DNA of 64,000 nucleotides from DATKWD01 sp963704815 (GTDB taxonomy: Bacteria > Actinomycetota > Acidimicrobiia > Acidimicrobiales > Salinilacustritrichaceae). Made by a program: the position numbers and the translations under genes. The first letter of the stretch is position 1. Each line of letters starts with the position of its first letter. Of this stretch, positions 42,771-52,224 are shown piece by piece. Below the pieces are notes generated by a model. The model saw only the letters and a list, made by a program, of their open reading frames with translations, was not told where the DNA came from and did not search any database. The stretch is from assembly GCA_963704815.1 (NCBI GenBank), contig CAVPHU010000001.1:868001-932000 (forward strand), written 5' to 3'.

Positions 42771-42779
42771 CGGCCCCTC

Positions 42780-43454
42780 ATGCGCCTCGTCGTCGCTCAC
42801 TGCCAGGTCGACTACGCCGGCCGCCTGAGTGCCCACCTGCCGATGGCGCCCCGCCTGATCATGGTGAAGGCCGACGGCTGTGTCGCCATCCACGCCGACG
42901 GGGGCGCGTACAAGCCCCTCAACTGGATGAACGCCCCGAACACCGTCTCCGAGGAGACCGGCGACGACGGGGTGCTCCGCTGGGTGGTCCGCAACCCCAA
43001 GGACGAGACGCTGACCATCACCATCGACCAGATCGTGTCGGACTCCAACCACGAGCTGGGCGTGGACCCGGGCCTCCAGAAGGACGGCGTGGAGGCCCAT
43101 CTCCAGGCGCTGCTCGCCGAGAAGACCGGTGCCATCGCCGCAGGCATGACCCTGGTGCGTCGCGAGTACCCCACCGACATCGGGCCGGTCGATCTGCTCT
43201 GCAAGGACGCCGACGGGACGACCGTGGCCGTCGAGATCAAGCGACGGGGCGAGATCGACGGCGTCGAGCAGCTCACCCGCTACCTCGAGTTCCTCAATCG
43301 CGATCCCCTCCTCCGACCCGTACGCGGCATGTTCGTCGCCCAGCAGATCAAGCCGCAGGCCCGCACGTTGGCCACCGACCGCGACATCGAGTGGCTCGAG
43401 GTCGACTACGACGAACTGCGTGGAATCGAGTCCCCGATGCTGAAGCTCTTCTGA
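42780..43454 (+). CDS. nucS: Mismatch-specific endonuclease NucS/EndoMS
   Basis: This 224-residue protein has the N-terminal DNA-binding barrel (MRLVVAHCQVDYAGRLSAHL, then CVAIHADGGAYKPLNWMNAP) and the C-terminal RecB-like nuclease domain with GPVDLLCKDADG, VAVEIKRRGEIDGVEQL (D...ExK) and QARTLATDRDIEWLEVDYDE. It ends SPMLKLF, similar to the beta-clamp-binding tail of actinobacterial NucS. NucS replaces MutSL in Actinobacteria, cutting both strands at mismatches. The gene is directly behind a 50-bp minisatellite, and its stop overlaps the start of a small gene (TGATG). Confidence 0.93.
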   Translation: MRLVVAHCQVDYAGRLSAHLPMAPRLIMVKADGCVAIHADGGAYKPLNWMNAPNTVSEETGDDGVLRWVVRNPKDETLTITIDQIVSDSNHELGVDPGLQKDGVEAHLQALLAEKTGAIAAGMTLVRREYPTDIGPVDLLCKDADGTTVAVEIKRRGEIDGVEQLTRYLEFLNRDPLLRPVRGMFVAQQIKPQARTLATDRDIEWLEVDYDELRGIESPMLKLF

Positions 43455-43783
43455 TGGCGGCGCGATCATCGACGAAGCGGTTCGCCCACCCCTATCCCGT
43501 CGTGGTGGAAGCGTGCATCAACGCCCTGCCGACCCACGGCTTCCGCCTCCGGACCGCCGACGAGACCGCAGGCGTGATCGAGGCCGAACGCGGTTGGTCG
43601 CGGTGGTCCTTCGGTGAGGTCCTGACCCTCCACATCGGCGCCGAGGACTCGACGGCCACCTCGGTGGTGGTCGACTCGTCACTCAAGTCGCTCGGGTTCG
43701 CCACGAAGGCCCATCCCCGCAACTTCGCCGACGTCTTCGCAGCCCTCGAGAGCTACCTCAGCTTCTACTACGGCCGCGTCTGA
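43454..43783 (+). CDS. Hypothetical 109-residue protein coupled to nucS
   Basis: The ATG overlaps the nucS stop (TGATG), so the two are translated together. The protein reads KRFAHPYPVVVEACINALPT, RTADETAGVIEAERGW, LTLHIGAEDSTATSVVVDSS and ALESYLSFYYGRV, an alpha/beta fold with no signal peptide. It resembles small lipoprotein-like or polyketide-cyclase-like stress proteins only in general pattern. No motif is assigned. Coupling suggests either a NucS partner or simple operon packing. Confidence 0.65.
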   Translation: MAARSSTKRFAHPYPVVVEACINALPTHGFRLRTADETAGVIEAERGWSRWSFGEVLTLHIGAEDSTATSVVVDSSLKSLGFATKAHPRNFADVFAALESYLSFYYGRV

Positions 43784-43798
43784 CCCGAGCAGAACCCG

Positions 43799-44654
43799 TC
43801 AGGTGTCGAAGGTGCACCTTCCACTGTCGATCACCGTACGACCGTCGCCGCCCTTCGTGAGGTAGACGGCTTCACCGTCGCCCGTGGCCCACATGTCGAT
43901 CGTGAGCGACTCCCCGGGGAAGACCGGCGAGGAGAATCGACCCTCCATCGAGCGGAATCGGGCCGGGTCGCCGTCGCACAAGGAATGGAGCAGCGCCCGT
44001 CCGGTGAAGCCGTAGGTGCACAGGCCGTGCAGGATCGGCCGATCGAACCCGCCCATCGCGGCGAACGTCGGATCGGCGTGCAGCGGGTTGCGGTCGCCCG
44101 ACAGGCGGTAGATCAGCGCCTGGTCGGGCCTGGTCGTGTAGGAGACCGAGTGATCGGGATCGGTCTCGGGCGGGACGTTCTTGGGTCCCGACGGTCCGCG
44201 GTCGCCGCCGAAGTCGCCCTCGCCGCGGATGAACACCGACATGGTGGTCGTGAACAGCGGATCGCCATCGGATACGAGCGTCGACACCGACTCGTTGACG
44301 ATCACCGCACCCTTGCCCTTGTCGTAGATGCCGATGATCTCGCTCACCGTCTCGAGCTCGCCCTCGACCGGGATCTCACGGTGGCAGCTCGATGGCCTGC
44401 TCGCCGTGGACGAGCATGGCCGGGTTGAACGAACCGATCTTGCCCATGGCGCCACCGCCCATCCCGAGGATGACCCCGATCGTGGGCAGGACTCGCTGGG
44501 TGATCTCGGCAGAGTTCTCGGTGGTGTAGGCGAGCTCCTCGAGCGGCTCCTGGCCGGCGCCGACACCGACCGCGTAGAGCAGCGCGTCCTTCGAGGTCCA
44601 CGACCTCCGGGTCGGCTCGGACTTCGATCCGATGGCATCAGGATTGATGGGCAC
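43799..44654 (-). CDS. MaoC-family 2-enoyl-CoA hydratase (hotdog), one frameshift near 44385
   Basis: The GTG at 44654 has an AGGAG sequence 5 nt upstream. The N-terminal half reads WTSKDALLYAVGVGAGQEPL, LPTIGVILGMGGGAMGKIGS and MLVHGEQAIELP, as in the first hotdog of peroxisomal multifunctional-enzyme-like hydratases. After a one-base slip the second half continues ETVSEIIGIYDKGKGAVIVN, then DQALIYRLSGDRNPLHADPT (the catalytic D...N...H hydratase-2 motif) and GFDRPILHGLCTYGFTGRAL. It hydrates trans-2-enoyl-CoA to (R)-3-hydroxyacyl-CoA. The SDR that should act next is encoded immediately upstream. The slip lies between two perfect halves. Confidence 0.88.
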
Positions 44655-44727
44655 GGTGACTCCTCGGCGGTGGGCAGAACGGGGCGAGCGCCGACCGTAC
44701 CTCGCGTCGCCGCCCGCAGAACGCGGA

Positions 44728-45633
44728 TCAGGTCTCGTCGTAGCCGAACATGTTGGCGTTGGGGCGGGCCTGGCTGACGAGCTCCTGGACCTTCGGGCCG
44801 AGCTCGGCGACGTCGTCGGTGGGGTTCTCGATCGTCGGACCACGATGCCAGCTCTCGGACACCGACAGGGCACGGCCGGACACGTCGAACACCCGACCCG
44901 TGATGTTGGCGGCGTCGGGGCTGGCCAGGTAGGTGACGATGGGGGCGATGTGCGCCGGCGACATGGCTTCCTTGGTTGCCTCGTCGGCCTGGCCCATGCC
45001 GAGGTTCTCGGTCATCCGGGTGAGCGCAGCCGGAGCGATGGCGTTGACCGTGACCCCGTAGCGAGCGAGTTCCTTCGCGGCGATGATCGTGAACGAGGCG
45101 ATGCCGGCCTTCGCTGCGCCGTAGTTGGTCTGGCCCACGTTGCCGTAGATGCCCGACGGTGACGAGGTGTTGATGATCCGAGCGTCGTTCGTCTCGCCGT
45201 CCTTCGACCGCTGCCGCCAGTGGGCCGCAGCGTGGCGTGACGGACCGAACGTGCCCTTCAGGTGCACCTGGATCACTGCGTCCCACTCGGCCTCGGTCAT
45301 GTTGGTCAGCATGCGGTCGCGGAGGATGCCGGCGTTGTTGACGAGGATGTCGAGGCCGCCGAAGGTGTCGACCGCCTGGTCGATCAGTCGCTTGGCCCCC
45401 TCGAAGTCGCTGATGTCGTCGGTGTTGGCCACGGCCTCGCCGCCCATGCCCTCGATCTCGTCGACCACCTCCTGAGCCGGTCCGGCGTCGCCACCCTCGC
45501 CGTCCATCGAGCCTCCGAGGTCGTTGACGACGACCTTCGCGCCCTGGCTGGCGAGGAGGATGGCGTGTTCGCGACCGATGCCGCGACCCGCGCCCGTGAT
45601 GATGGCGACTCGACCTTCGTTGATACCGCTCAT
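44728..45633 (-). CDS. Short-chain dehydrogenase, 3-hydroxyacyl-CoA dehydrogenase (MFE-2-like) type
   Basis: This 301-residue protein has the NAD-binding AIITGAGRGIGREHAILLAS, VVVNDLGGSMDGEGG (typical of the MFE-2/17beta-HSD4 dehydrogenase domain), ILVNNAGILRDRMLTNMTE, and the catalytic Ser-Tyr-Lys in INTSSPSGIYGNVGQTNYGAAKAG. It should oxidise (R)-3-hydroxyacyl-CoA. The MaoC hydratase lies 73 bp downstream on the same strand, so the two genes together supply the two activities that MFE-2 carries in one chain. The C-terminal 40 residues form a short helix-rich tail. Confidence 0.9.
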   Translation of the reverse strand: MSGINEGRVAIITGAGRGIGREHAILLASQGAKVVVNDLGGSMDGEGGDAGPAQEVVDEIEGMGGEAVANTDDISDFEGAKRLIDQAVDTFGGLDILVNNAGILRDRMLTNMTEAEWDAVIQVHLKGTFGPSRHAAAHWRQRSKDGETNDARIINTSSPSGIYGNVGQTNYGAAKAGIASFTIIAAKELARYGVTVNAIAPAALTRMTENLGMGQADEATKEAMSPAHIAPIVTYLASPDAANITGRVFDVSGRALSVSESWHRGPTIENPTDDVAELGPKVQELVSQARPNANMFGYDET

Positions 45634-45738
45634 GGGGAGACGATTCCCTTCCGTCGTTCTCGTTGCGAGCCGCCGACGTTAGCCGCCGGGCAGGGGTGAC
45701 TACTTCTGGGGTGGCCCCACGTGGTTCCATGTGCGTGC

Positions 45739-47391
45739 ATGGCTTCTCGTCGACGATTCACCTGGGCCGCCTTCGTGACCCCTGTGGTCGTGATCAGCCT
45801 GCTCGTGGCCGGCTGGGCGGTCGACACCTCGCTCTCGAGTGGCGAGGTGCCTCGCAACACCGAGCTCGCCGGTCGCGACATCGGCGGCCTCACCGAGCCC
45901 GAACTCAACAATTCGGTGGCCGAGCTCGCCGATGCGTACGCCTCGACCGAGGTCACCATCACGTCCGGAGGCGAGACCTACACGACGACCGCCGGTGACA
46001 TCGGCCTGTCGATCGACCAGCCCGGCACGATCGACGCCGCGCTCGTCGTCGCCAAGGCACGCGCCCTGCCCGCCCGGCCCTTCGCATGGGTGGGGGCCAT
46101 CGTCACCCCGAACGAGGTCGAACCGGTCTTCCACGTCGACCAGACCATGACCGCAGCCGAGGTCGCCCGGCTCGAAGGTGATCGACGCACGCCGGCGGTC
46201 GAACCGCTGGTCACGTTCTTCCTCGACACGATCGTCGCCGTCCCCGGGGAGCCGGGTGTGGGCATCGACGCCGAGCGCCTCGCCGCCGACCTCCTGGCGG
46301 CGGCCGAACGAACCGGCCTCGGCCCGGTGGCCGTGACCGCCGAACCCGATGTCATCGCGCCGAGCATCGCCAACGCCGACGCCGACGCGCTCGTGGCCGA
46401 AGGGCTGGCGCTCACCGAGGACCCCATCACCGTCGCCGTCGGCATCGACGAGGTGCAGATCGACCCCGTGACCCAGCGATCATGGGTCACGTCAGCCATC
46501 ACCGAAGACGGACTCACGGCGACCTTCGACGTCGAGCTCATCCAGGAGTCCCTGAAGAACCAGCTGTCGGCCACGGCCGAGTCGCCGATCGACGCGACGT
46601 TCACGATCGAAGGCGGCGTGCCGGTGCTCGTGCCGGGACGCAACGGCCGCGGCTGCTGCGCACCCGACAGCGGCGACAAGGTCCTCGCGGCTCTCGAGAC
46701 CGGCCAGGACCGCGTCGAACTCGAGCTCGTCGAACGTGAGCCCGACCTCACCACCGAGGAGGCCGAGGCGCTCGGCATCGTCGCCGAGATCGGCTCGCCC
46801 AACGAGTTCGGCCCCACGACCCGACACGCGTGCTGCCAGAACCGGGTGACCAACATCCACCGCATCGCCGACATCGTGCGAGGCGCCGTCATCCAGCCGG
46901 GCGAGACCTTCTCGGTCAACGACTACGTCGGCAGGCGGACCATCGAGAAGGGATTCGTCTCCGACGGGGTGATCTACGACGGGGTGGTGACCCAGGACGT
47001 CGGCGGCGGCGTGTCGCAATTCGCCACCACGCTGTTCAACGCGGGCCTGTACGGCGGGCTCGACTTCGGCGAGTACCAGAGCCACAGCCTCTACATCTCT
47101 CGCTACCCGCGGGGCCACGAGGCGACCATCTCGTTCCCGGCGCCCGATCTCCAGCTCATCAACAACACGCCGTACGGCGTGATGATCTGGCCCGAGTACA
47201 CCGACACCAGCCTCACGGTGCGCCTGTACTCGACGCCTCATGCCCAGGTCTCGGTCGGCGAACCCACGCCGGCCCCGTCGGGCAACTGCACGACATGGAC
47301 GACTCCGCGGACCCGCAGCTACCCCGACGGCAGCACCGACACCGACTCGGTCTCGGCTCGCTACCGGCCCGCCGAGGGCGTCAACTGCTGA
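45739..47391 (+). CDS. VanW-family protein with YoaR-like repeats, membrane-anchored
   Basis: This 550-residue protein has an N-terminal membrane segment (FVTPVVVISLLVAGWAVDTS), repeated peptidoglycan-binding-like (PG_binding_4/YoaR) domains with GEVPRNTELAGRDIGGL and GEPGVGIDAERLAADLLAA, and the C-terminal VanW domain: VIQPGETFSVNDYVGRRTIE, GVIYDGVVTQDVGGGVSQFA and YISRYPRGHEATISF. A Cys pair (GRGCCAPDSGDK, RHACCQNRV) flanks the linker and may form disulfides. The ATG at 45739 is the first start before the membrane span; a longer in-frame start at 45721 adds six residues. VanW proteins occur at the cell surface; the activity is unknown. Confidence 0.85.
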   Translation: MASRRRFTWAAFVTPVVVISLLVAGWAVDTSLSSGEVPRNTELAGRDIGGLTEPELNNSVAELADAYASTEVTITSGGETYTTTAGDIGLSIDQPGTIDAALVVAKARALPARPFAWVGAIVTPNEVEPVFHVDQTMTAAEVARLEGDRRTPAVEPLVTFFLDTIVAVPGEPGVGIDAERLAADLLAAAERTGLGPVAVTAEPDVIAPSIANADADALVAEGLALTEDPITVAVGIDEVQIDPVTQRSWVTSAITEDGLTATFDVELIQESLKNQLSATAESPIDATFTIEGGVPVLVPGRNGRGCCAPDSGDKVLAALETGQDRVELELVEREPDLTTEEAEALGIVAEIGSPNEFGPTTRHACCQNRVTNIHRIADIVRGAVIQPGETFSVNDYVGRRTIEKGFVSDGVIYDGVVTQDVGGGVSQFATTLFNAGLYGGLDFGEYQSHSLYISRYPRGHEATISFPAPDLQLINNTPYGVMIWPEYTDTSLTVRLYSTPHAQVSVGEPTPAPSGNCTTWTTPRTRSYPDGSTDTDSVSARYRPAEGVNC

Positions 47392-47403
47392 CCTGACCGC
47401 CGC

Positions 47404-48063
47404 TCACGCGAGGTCGGCGACCCAGCCGATCACGTGGTCGGCGACCGTGGCCGGATCGACCTCGTCGACCCGCAGCAGAGTCGCGTGCCACAGAGCGTCA
47501 GCGAGTTCGGAGGCAGCGGCGGCCGGCAGGGGCGAAGCCCTGGTCTCCAGCACCAGGATCGGCACCGGCATCACCTCGAGCATGCGGGCGGCGGTGTCGA
47601 GGTCGCCGTGGCTCATCAGCCCGTGGCCGAGGCGCCGATCGAGCTCCCCTGGCTTCGGGTCGTCGTGACTCGGCTCGTCGAGCATCGTGGCCCGCATCAT
47701 CGCCAACGTCGACCCGATCTGCTCGGCCGGCGACACGAACGGTCCGCCCAGTCCGTCGATGACGACCACGGCGGCCGCCCGGCCGCCGAGGCCGATCAGC
47801 TGCGCCACCGGCCCCGAGCGTCCGAAGCCGACGACGACCACGTCGGGGCCGATGGCGTCGGTACCCCCGAGGGCGAACGCCGGATCGAGCGCCTCGTGAT
47901 TGCCGCCGGTCAACGGATCGTCGCCGGTTCGACCCGGGTGCTCGTGGACCCTGACCGGCCCCGACCAACCCGCGGCCCGCAACGCCGCGACCCAGTCCGG
48001 CGCATCGAGACCCTCGACGATGTCGCCGATCAGAAGGAGCCGGGACCCGGCGGAGGGCGCCAT
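47404..48063 (-). CDS. Putative alpha/beta-hydrolase-like protein
   Basis: This 219-residue protein starts APSAGSRLLLIGDIVEGLD and shows VVVVGFGRSGPVAQLIGLGG with a GxSG-like turn, where an alpha/beta hydrolase nucleophile elbow should be, then AAAVVVIDGLGGPFVSPAEQ, PVPILVLETRASPLPAAA and ATVADHVIGWVADL, the final helix. The fold matches alpha/beta hydrolases, but the catalytic triad is not fully visible. The ATG overlaps the stop of the preceding hydrolase gene (TGATG), so the two form an operon. Confidence 0.65.
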   Translation of the reverse strand: MAPSAGSRLLLIGDIVEGLDAPDWVAALRAAGWSGPVRVHEHPGRTGDDPLTGGNHEALDPAFALGGTDAIGPDVVVVGFGRSGPVAQLIGLGGRAAAVVVIDGLGGPFVSPAEQIGSTLAMMRATMLDEPSHDDPKPGELDRRLGHGLMSHGDLDTAARMLEVMPVPILVLETRASPLPAAAASELADALWHATLLRVDEVDPATVADHVIGWVADLA

Positions 48064-48953
48064 CACCCGTCGAGTCCGGACAGGAAGTCGTCGATGGCGT
48101 TCAGCGTCGCCTCCGGCTGCTCGATGTGGACGTAGTGGCCCGCACCGCGGATCACCCGGTGCACCGGCGTGTCGAGCCAGCCGAGACGTTCGTCGATCTC
48201 CGTTGAGGTCAACTCGCTCCACGTGTCGAGCGACCCGCCCGTCAGCGCGAGGACCGGACACGTGACGGCCTCGAACTCGGCGCGGAGGTGCTCGAGGCCG
48301 AACGGACCGGGAAACCCGATGTTGAAGATCGGATCGGACTTCCAGACGAAGCCGCCATCGACCGGCGCAGCCCCGTGCTCGACGAGGTGCTCGACCCAAG
48401 GCCGGGGAAGGCGTTGGTTCACCGCGGCTCGCCGGTCGACCATCTCCTCCCGGGTCGCGTAGACGCGCGGCGGAGCGTTGCGGATCCGATCGAGCGAGTC
48501 GAAGCTCTTGGTCGCGACCTCGACCCGGTCGACGGCGTCGTCGAAGGCGGTCGCGGGCGGGCCGAGGCCGTCGAGGACCACCACCCAGGGCACCAGCTCG
48601 GGCCATGCAGCTGCGGCGAACATCGCCTGTCCCCCGCCGAAGGAATGGCCGATCATGCCCACCTCTCCACCGAGGTGACGGGCGAGGAAGCCCAGGTCGG
48701 TGCCGCAACTCGCCCACACGTGACCGCTGGCGAGGCGACCGCTGTCGCCGTGGCCGCGCAGGTCAGGAGCGACGACCCGGAAGCCACGCTCGACGAGCGC
48801 AGGGGCGATGCCGTCCCACATCCGTCCGTGATCGAAGGCGCCGTGCACGAGCAGCACCGGCCTGGCTTCGACCGGGCCCCACTCCCACATCCGGAGCTCG
48901 GTTCGGTTCACCTCGATCATCGACGTCCGGTCGGGCTCGGCGAGGTCAGGCAC
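48063..48953 (-). CDS. Alpha/beta hydrolase
   Basis: This 296-residue protein has the oxyanion motif VLLVHGAFDHGRMWDGI, the loop APDLRGHGDSGRLASGHV, the nucleophile elbow GMIGHSFGGGQAMFAAA (Ser in GHSFGG), a cap domain, and CPVLALTGGSLDTWSEL followed by the catalytic His in IRGAGHYVHIEQPEAT. The substrate is unknown; lactone, ester or epoxide hydrolases share this pattern. The GTG at 48953 is preferred: a CAGGAT box lies 6 nt upstream and MIEVNRTELRMWEWG follows 21 residues later. A longer open frame upstream to 49007 lacks conserved residues. Confidence 0.85.
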   Translation of the reverse strand: MPDLAEPDRTSMIEVNRTELRMWEWGPVEARPVLLVHGAFDHGRMWDGIAPALVERGFRVVAPDLRGHGDSGRLASGHVWASCGTDLGFLARHLGGEVGMIGHSFGGGQAMFAAAAWPELVPWVVVLDGLGPPATAFDDAVDRVEVATKSFDSLDRIRNAPPRVYATREEMVDRRAAVNQRLPRPWVEHLVEHGAAPVDGGFVWKSDPIFNIGFPGPFGLEHLRAEFEAVTCPVLALTGGSLDTWSELTSTEIDERLGWLDTPVHRVIRGAGHYVHIEQPEATLNAIDDFLSGLDG

Positions 48954-49025
48954 GCCTCGATCCTGCCAGCACCGCCCCGGCCCGGCAGACTGAAATAGGG
49001 ACCACATCCCGATGGGAGCGACGTG

Positions 49026-50426
49026 ATGGCCGAGGAAATGCGTTTCGAGGACCGGATGAGCGACATGGACGCGCTCATGTGGCAGATCGAGAAGGACCCG
49101 ATGCTGCGGTCGACGATCACGGCGATCTCACTGCTCGACCGCGCTCCCGACCACGACGTGCTGTTCGACAAGATCGAGCGAAGCACCCGCATCATCCCCC
49201 GACTCCGACAGCGGGTGGTGGGGAACCCGTTCTCGATGGCGCCACCTCGATGGGAGACCGACCCGAACTTCGATCTCGCCTACCACGTCCGCTCGGTGCG
49301 GGCGCCCGGCAAGGGAACGATGCGCGACCTGCTCGACCTCGCCGAGCCGGTGGCGATGCAGGGCTTCGACCGGGCACGACCGCAGTGGGAGTTCGTGATC
49401 GTCGAAGGCCTCGAGGACGGACGGGCGGCCCTCATCCAGAAGCTGCACCACGCCATCACCGACGGCGTCGGCGGCGTGAAGATGGCCATGCTGCTCCTCG
49501 ACCTCGAACGCGAGCCGTCCGAGGACGACGGTCCCATGCCCGACGAGCCCGAGGCGCACCCCCTCACTGCGGTCGGCCGCTTGTGGGACGGCATCGGCCA
49601 CGTCCAGCGCAGGCAGAACGAGAACGCCCGCCGCTCCTTCGCATCGTTGTCGAGCGAGGTCGGGTCGCTGCTCACCGACCCGGTCGGGACGCTCGAGGAG
49701 CTGCGTCACGGCATCGAGTCGGTCGGACGGATGCTGTCGCCGGCCACCACCCCGCTGAGCCCGATCATGGGCCACCGGTCCTTGTCGATGCGGTTCAACG
49801 TGCTCACGTCGTCGCTCCCCGACCTGAAGTCGGCGGCCAGGCACGCCGACGGCAAGCTCAACGATGCGTTCGTCGCCGCGGTGCTCGGCGGGCTCGCCCG
49901 ATATCACCGTGCCCATGGCGCTCCGGTCGAGCAGTTGCGGATGACGATGCCCATCAACATCCGAGACGAGTCGACCGAGGATCTCGCCGGCAACCAGTTC
50001 GCGCCGGCCCGGTTCGCCGTTCCCCTCGACATCGACGATCCGCTGGCGCGCATGCAGGCCGTCAAGGAGCTCGTCGCCGAGCAGCGCGCCGAACCGGCGC
50101 TGGCGATGGCCGAGCCGCTGGCCCAGGTCCTCACCCGATTGCCCACCAGCGTGACCACCGCCATCTTCGGGTCGATGCTCAAGGGCATCGACTTCGTCAC
50201 CAGCAACGTGCCGGGCGCTCCGGTCGAGGTGTTCATGGCCGGAGCCGAGGTGACCTCCATGATCGCAATGGCACCCCTCAGCGGATCCGGTGCCAACGTC
50301 ACGCTGCTCAGCCACCTCGACGAGGTCCAGATCGGCATCAACACCGATCGGGCCGCCGTCCCCGACGACGAGACCTTCGTCGCCTGCCTCGCCGAGGGCT
50401 TCGACGAGATCACCGCCCTCGCCTGA
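49026..50426 (+). CDS. Wax ester synthase/diacylglycerol acyltransferase (WS/DGAT)
   Basis: This 466-residue protein starts RFEDRMSDMDALMWQIEKDP, followed by the acyltransferase active site ALIQKLHHAITDGVGGVKMA (HHxxxDG), AARHADGKLNDAFVAAVLGG, and the C-terminal IDFVTSNVPGAPVEVFMAGA motif of the family. It esterifies diacylglycerol or long-chain alcohol with acyl-CoA, giving storage lipid. The ATG at 49026 follows GGGAG by 6 nt. The neighbouring geranylgeranyl-reductase-like protein and thioesterase suggest a lipid module, though this is positional inference. Confidence 0.93.
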   Translation: MAEEMRFEDRMSDMDALMWQIEKDPMLRSTITAISLLDRAPDHDVLFDKIERSTRIIPRLRQRVVGNPFSMAPPRWETDPNFDLAYHVRSVRAPGKGTMRDLLDLAEPVAMQGFDRARPQWEFVIVEGLEDGRAALIQKLHHAITDGVGGVKMAMLLLDLEREPSEDDGPMPDEPEAHPLTAVGRLWDGIGHVQRRQNENARRSFASLSSEVGSLLTDPVGTLEELRHGIESVGRMLSPATTPLSPIMGHRSLSMRFNVLTSSLPDLKSAARHADGKLNDAFVAAVLGGLARYHRAHGAPVEQLRMTMPINIRDESTEDLAGNQFAPARFAVPLDIDDPLARMQAVKELVAEQRAEPALAMAEPLAQVLTRLPTSVTTAIFGSMLKGIDFVTSNVPGAPVEVFMAGAEVTSMIAMAPLSGSGANVTLLSHLDEVQIGINTDRAAVPDDETFVACLAEGFDEITALA

Positions 50427-50485
50427 TTCGCAGGCGTTCGTGCTGACGAGGAGGCGCGAGGGTTGGCGCTCCCCGCACGGCTCCC

Positions 50486-50491
50486 TACCGT
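50486..50491 (+). promoter_or_regulatory. -10 box TACCGT for leaderless start at 50499
   Basis: TACCGT is 7 nt before the GTG at 50499, which is directly followed by an ATG. It supports the start of the flavoprotein gene. Confidence 0.4.
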
Positions 50492-50498
50492 TCGGGAC

Positions 50499-51723
50499 GT
50501 GATGGGAACCGATCTGGTCGTCGTCGGGGGTGGTCCCGCAGGTGCCGCGGCCGCCATCGTGGCGGCTCGAGCCGGGCGCGACGTGGTGGTGGTCGACAAG
50601 GCGACGTTCCCTCGCGACAAGTTCTGCGGCGACGGGCTCACGTCGGGCGCACTGCGGATCCTCGAGCAACTCGGACTCGATCCGGCGTCGATCCCGAGTT
50701 GGCAGCCGATCAGCGACATCGTCATCTCCTCGCCGTCACACTTCCAGGCCCGATTCGAGCTCCCGCGGGGGGCGGGGACCTATGCCGCAGTGGCTCGGAG
50801 GGTCGAGTTGGATGCGGCGATCCTCGACCTGGCACGAGAATCCGGCGCCAAGGTGCTCGACGGCCATGCGGCGGTGTCCGCACACGAGCGCCACGACCGG
50901 GTCGTCGTGGACGCCGAGGGGATCGGCGAGATCCACGCCCGCTACGCCGTCGCCGCCGACGGCATGTGGTCACCGATGCGAAAGTATCCTCGGCCTGGCC
51001 ACCCCCCGCTATCGCGGCGAGTCGCATGCCTTCCGCCAGTACTTCCGCGACGTCGGGCCACGAGCCGCCAACGAACTCTTCGTGTGGTTCGAGCAGGATC
51101 TACTGCCCGGGTACGCCTGGTCGTTCCCGCTGCCGGGCGGGCGGGCCAACGTCGGGTTCGGCATCCACCGTGGTGGTCGCGTCCGCGTGGCCGACATGAA
51201 GCGCCTCTGGCCCGACCTGCTCGCCCGACCGGCCATCGCCGAGGTGCTCGGACCCGACGCCGTGCCCGAGGGCCCGCACCGCGCCTGGCCGCTCCCCGCC
51301 CGGATCGATCAGGTGACCCTCGCCGCTCGGCGCACCATGTTCGTCGGCGATGCGGCGGCCGCCACCGACCCGATGACGGGCGAGGGCATCGGACAGGCGC
51401 TCCTCACCGGGGTGCTCGCAGCCCGCGCGGCCGAGAAAGCCGGGCCGTTCGGCGCCGACACCGCCATGCGCCACTACACCCGAGCCGCCACCGACGCACT
51501 CGTGGCCGACCACCGCATGTCCATGCTGATGCTTCGCATCCTCGAACGCACGAAGGGCACTCGGGCGGCGATCCGACTCGCCGCCGCGACCGGTTGGACT
51601 CGAACGAACTTCGCTCGCTGGATGTTCGAGGACTATCCACGGTCGATCATCACCACGCCTCGCCGATGGCACGGAGGCATGTTCACCGGGCCCGGTTCGT
51701 ACCGAGCCGAAGCCGACGGGTGA
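50499..51723 (+). CDS. Geranylgeranyl reductase-family FAD-dependent oxidoreductase, one frameshift near 50985
   Basis: The N-terminal part has the FAD site LVVVGGGPAGAAAAIVAARA (GxGxxG), VVDKATFPRDKFCGDGLTSG (the conserved PR-K-CG-D motif of the family) and ARYAVAADGMWSPMRK. A one-base slip near 50985 leads to LGLATPRYRGESHAFRQYF, then FVWFEQDLLPGYAWSFPLPG and MFVGDAAAATDPMTGEGIGQ, the second FAD motif. Such enzymes saturate isoprenoid side chains, for example of menaquinone or phospholipids. Repaired length is about 408 residues, normal for the group. The slip sits between two flawless halves, which suggests an assembly error. Confidence 0.85.
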
Positions 51724-51737
51724 GGCAGGATGCTCCG

Positions 51738-52175
51738 ATGACCGACGCACCGACGCCCGCCGAGGAACAGGCTCGCAAGCGCCGCGCCGTCGCCGAGTTG
51801 ATGCCGAACACGCCGTTCATCAAGTGGACCGGTCTGGTGTTCGAGCGCTACGAGCCCGACGACGTGACGATGCGCCTGCCGTTCCGCGAGGACCTGACAA
51901 ACGACGGCACCGTCTACCACGGAGGTGTGGTCGCCTCGGCCCTCGACACGGCGGGCGCCGGTGCCGCATGGTCGAACCACGACTTCGACAAGGGCACACG
52001 CGCATCGACCATCAGCATGACGATCAACTACGTGGGGGCCGCGCGATCCTCGGACCTCTTCTGCCGAGCCGTGACCGTCAAGCGCGGGCGCGAACTCATC
52101 TTCACCGAGATCACGGCCACCGACGACGAGGACCGAGTCGTCGCTCACGCCGTGCAGACCTACCGCATCGTCTGA
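51738..52175 (+). CDS. PaaI-type acyl-CoA thioesterase (hotdog fold)
   Basis: This 145-residue protein reads LMPNTPFIKWTGLVFERYEP, MRLPFREDLTNDGTVYHGGV (the HGG active-site turn), ASALDTAGAGAAWSNHDFD and TINYVGAARSSDLFCRAVTV, followed by TDDEDRVVAHAVQTYRIV. These are the landmarks of PaaI-like thioesterases, which hydrolyse acyl-CoA. The gene is 14 nt downstream of the flavoprotein gene and is probably co-transcribed. The ATG at 51738 has a GGCAGGA sequence upstream. Confidence 0.85.
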   Translation: MTDAPTPAEEQARKRRAVAELMPNTPFIKWTGLVFERYEPDDVTMRLPFREDLTNDGTVYHGGVVASALDTAGAGAAWSNHDFDKGTRASTISMTINYVGAARSSDLFCRAVTVKRGRELIFTEITATDDEDRVVAHAVQTYRIV

Positions 52176-52224
52176 CGATCGACCGTGGCTTGACCCGCGC
52201 GGTCGGTCCGGCAACGCTGCACGG

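Noticed and set aside
42486..42780. N-terminal extension of NucS through the tandem repeats
   Set aside because: The in-frame extension only translates the 50-bp repeat, while NucS homology starts at the ATG at 42780.
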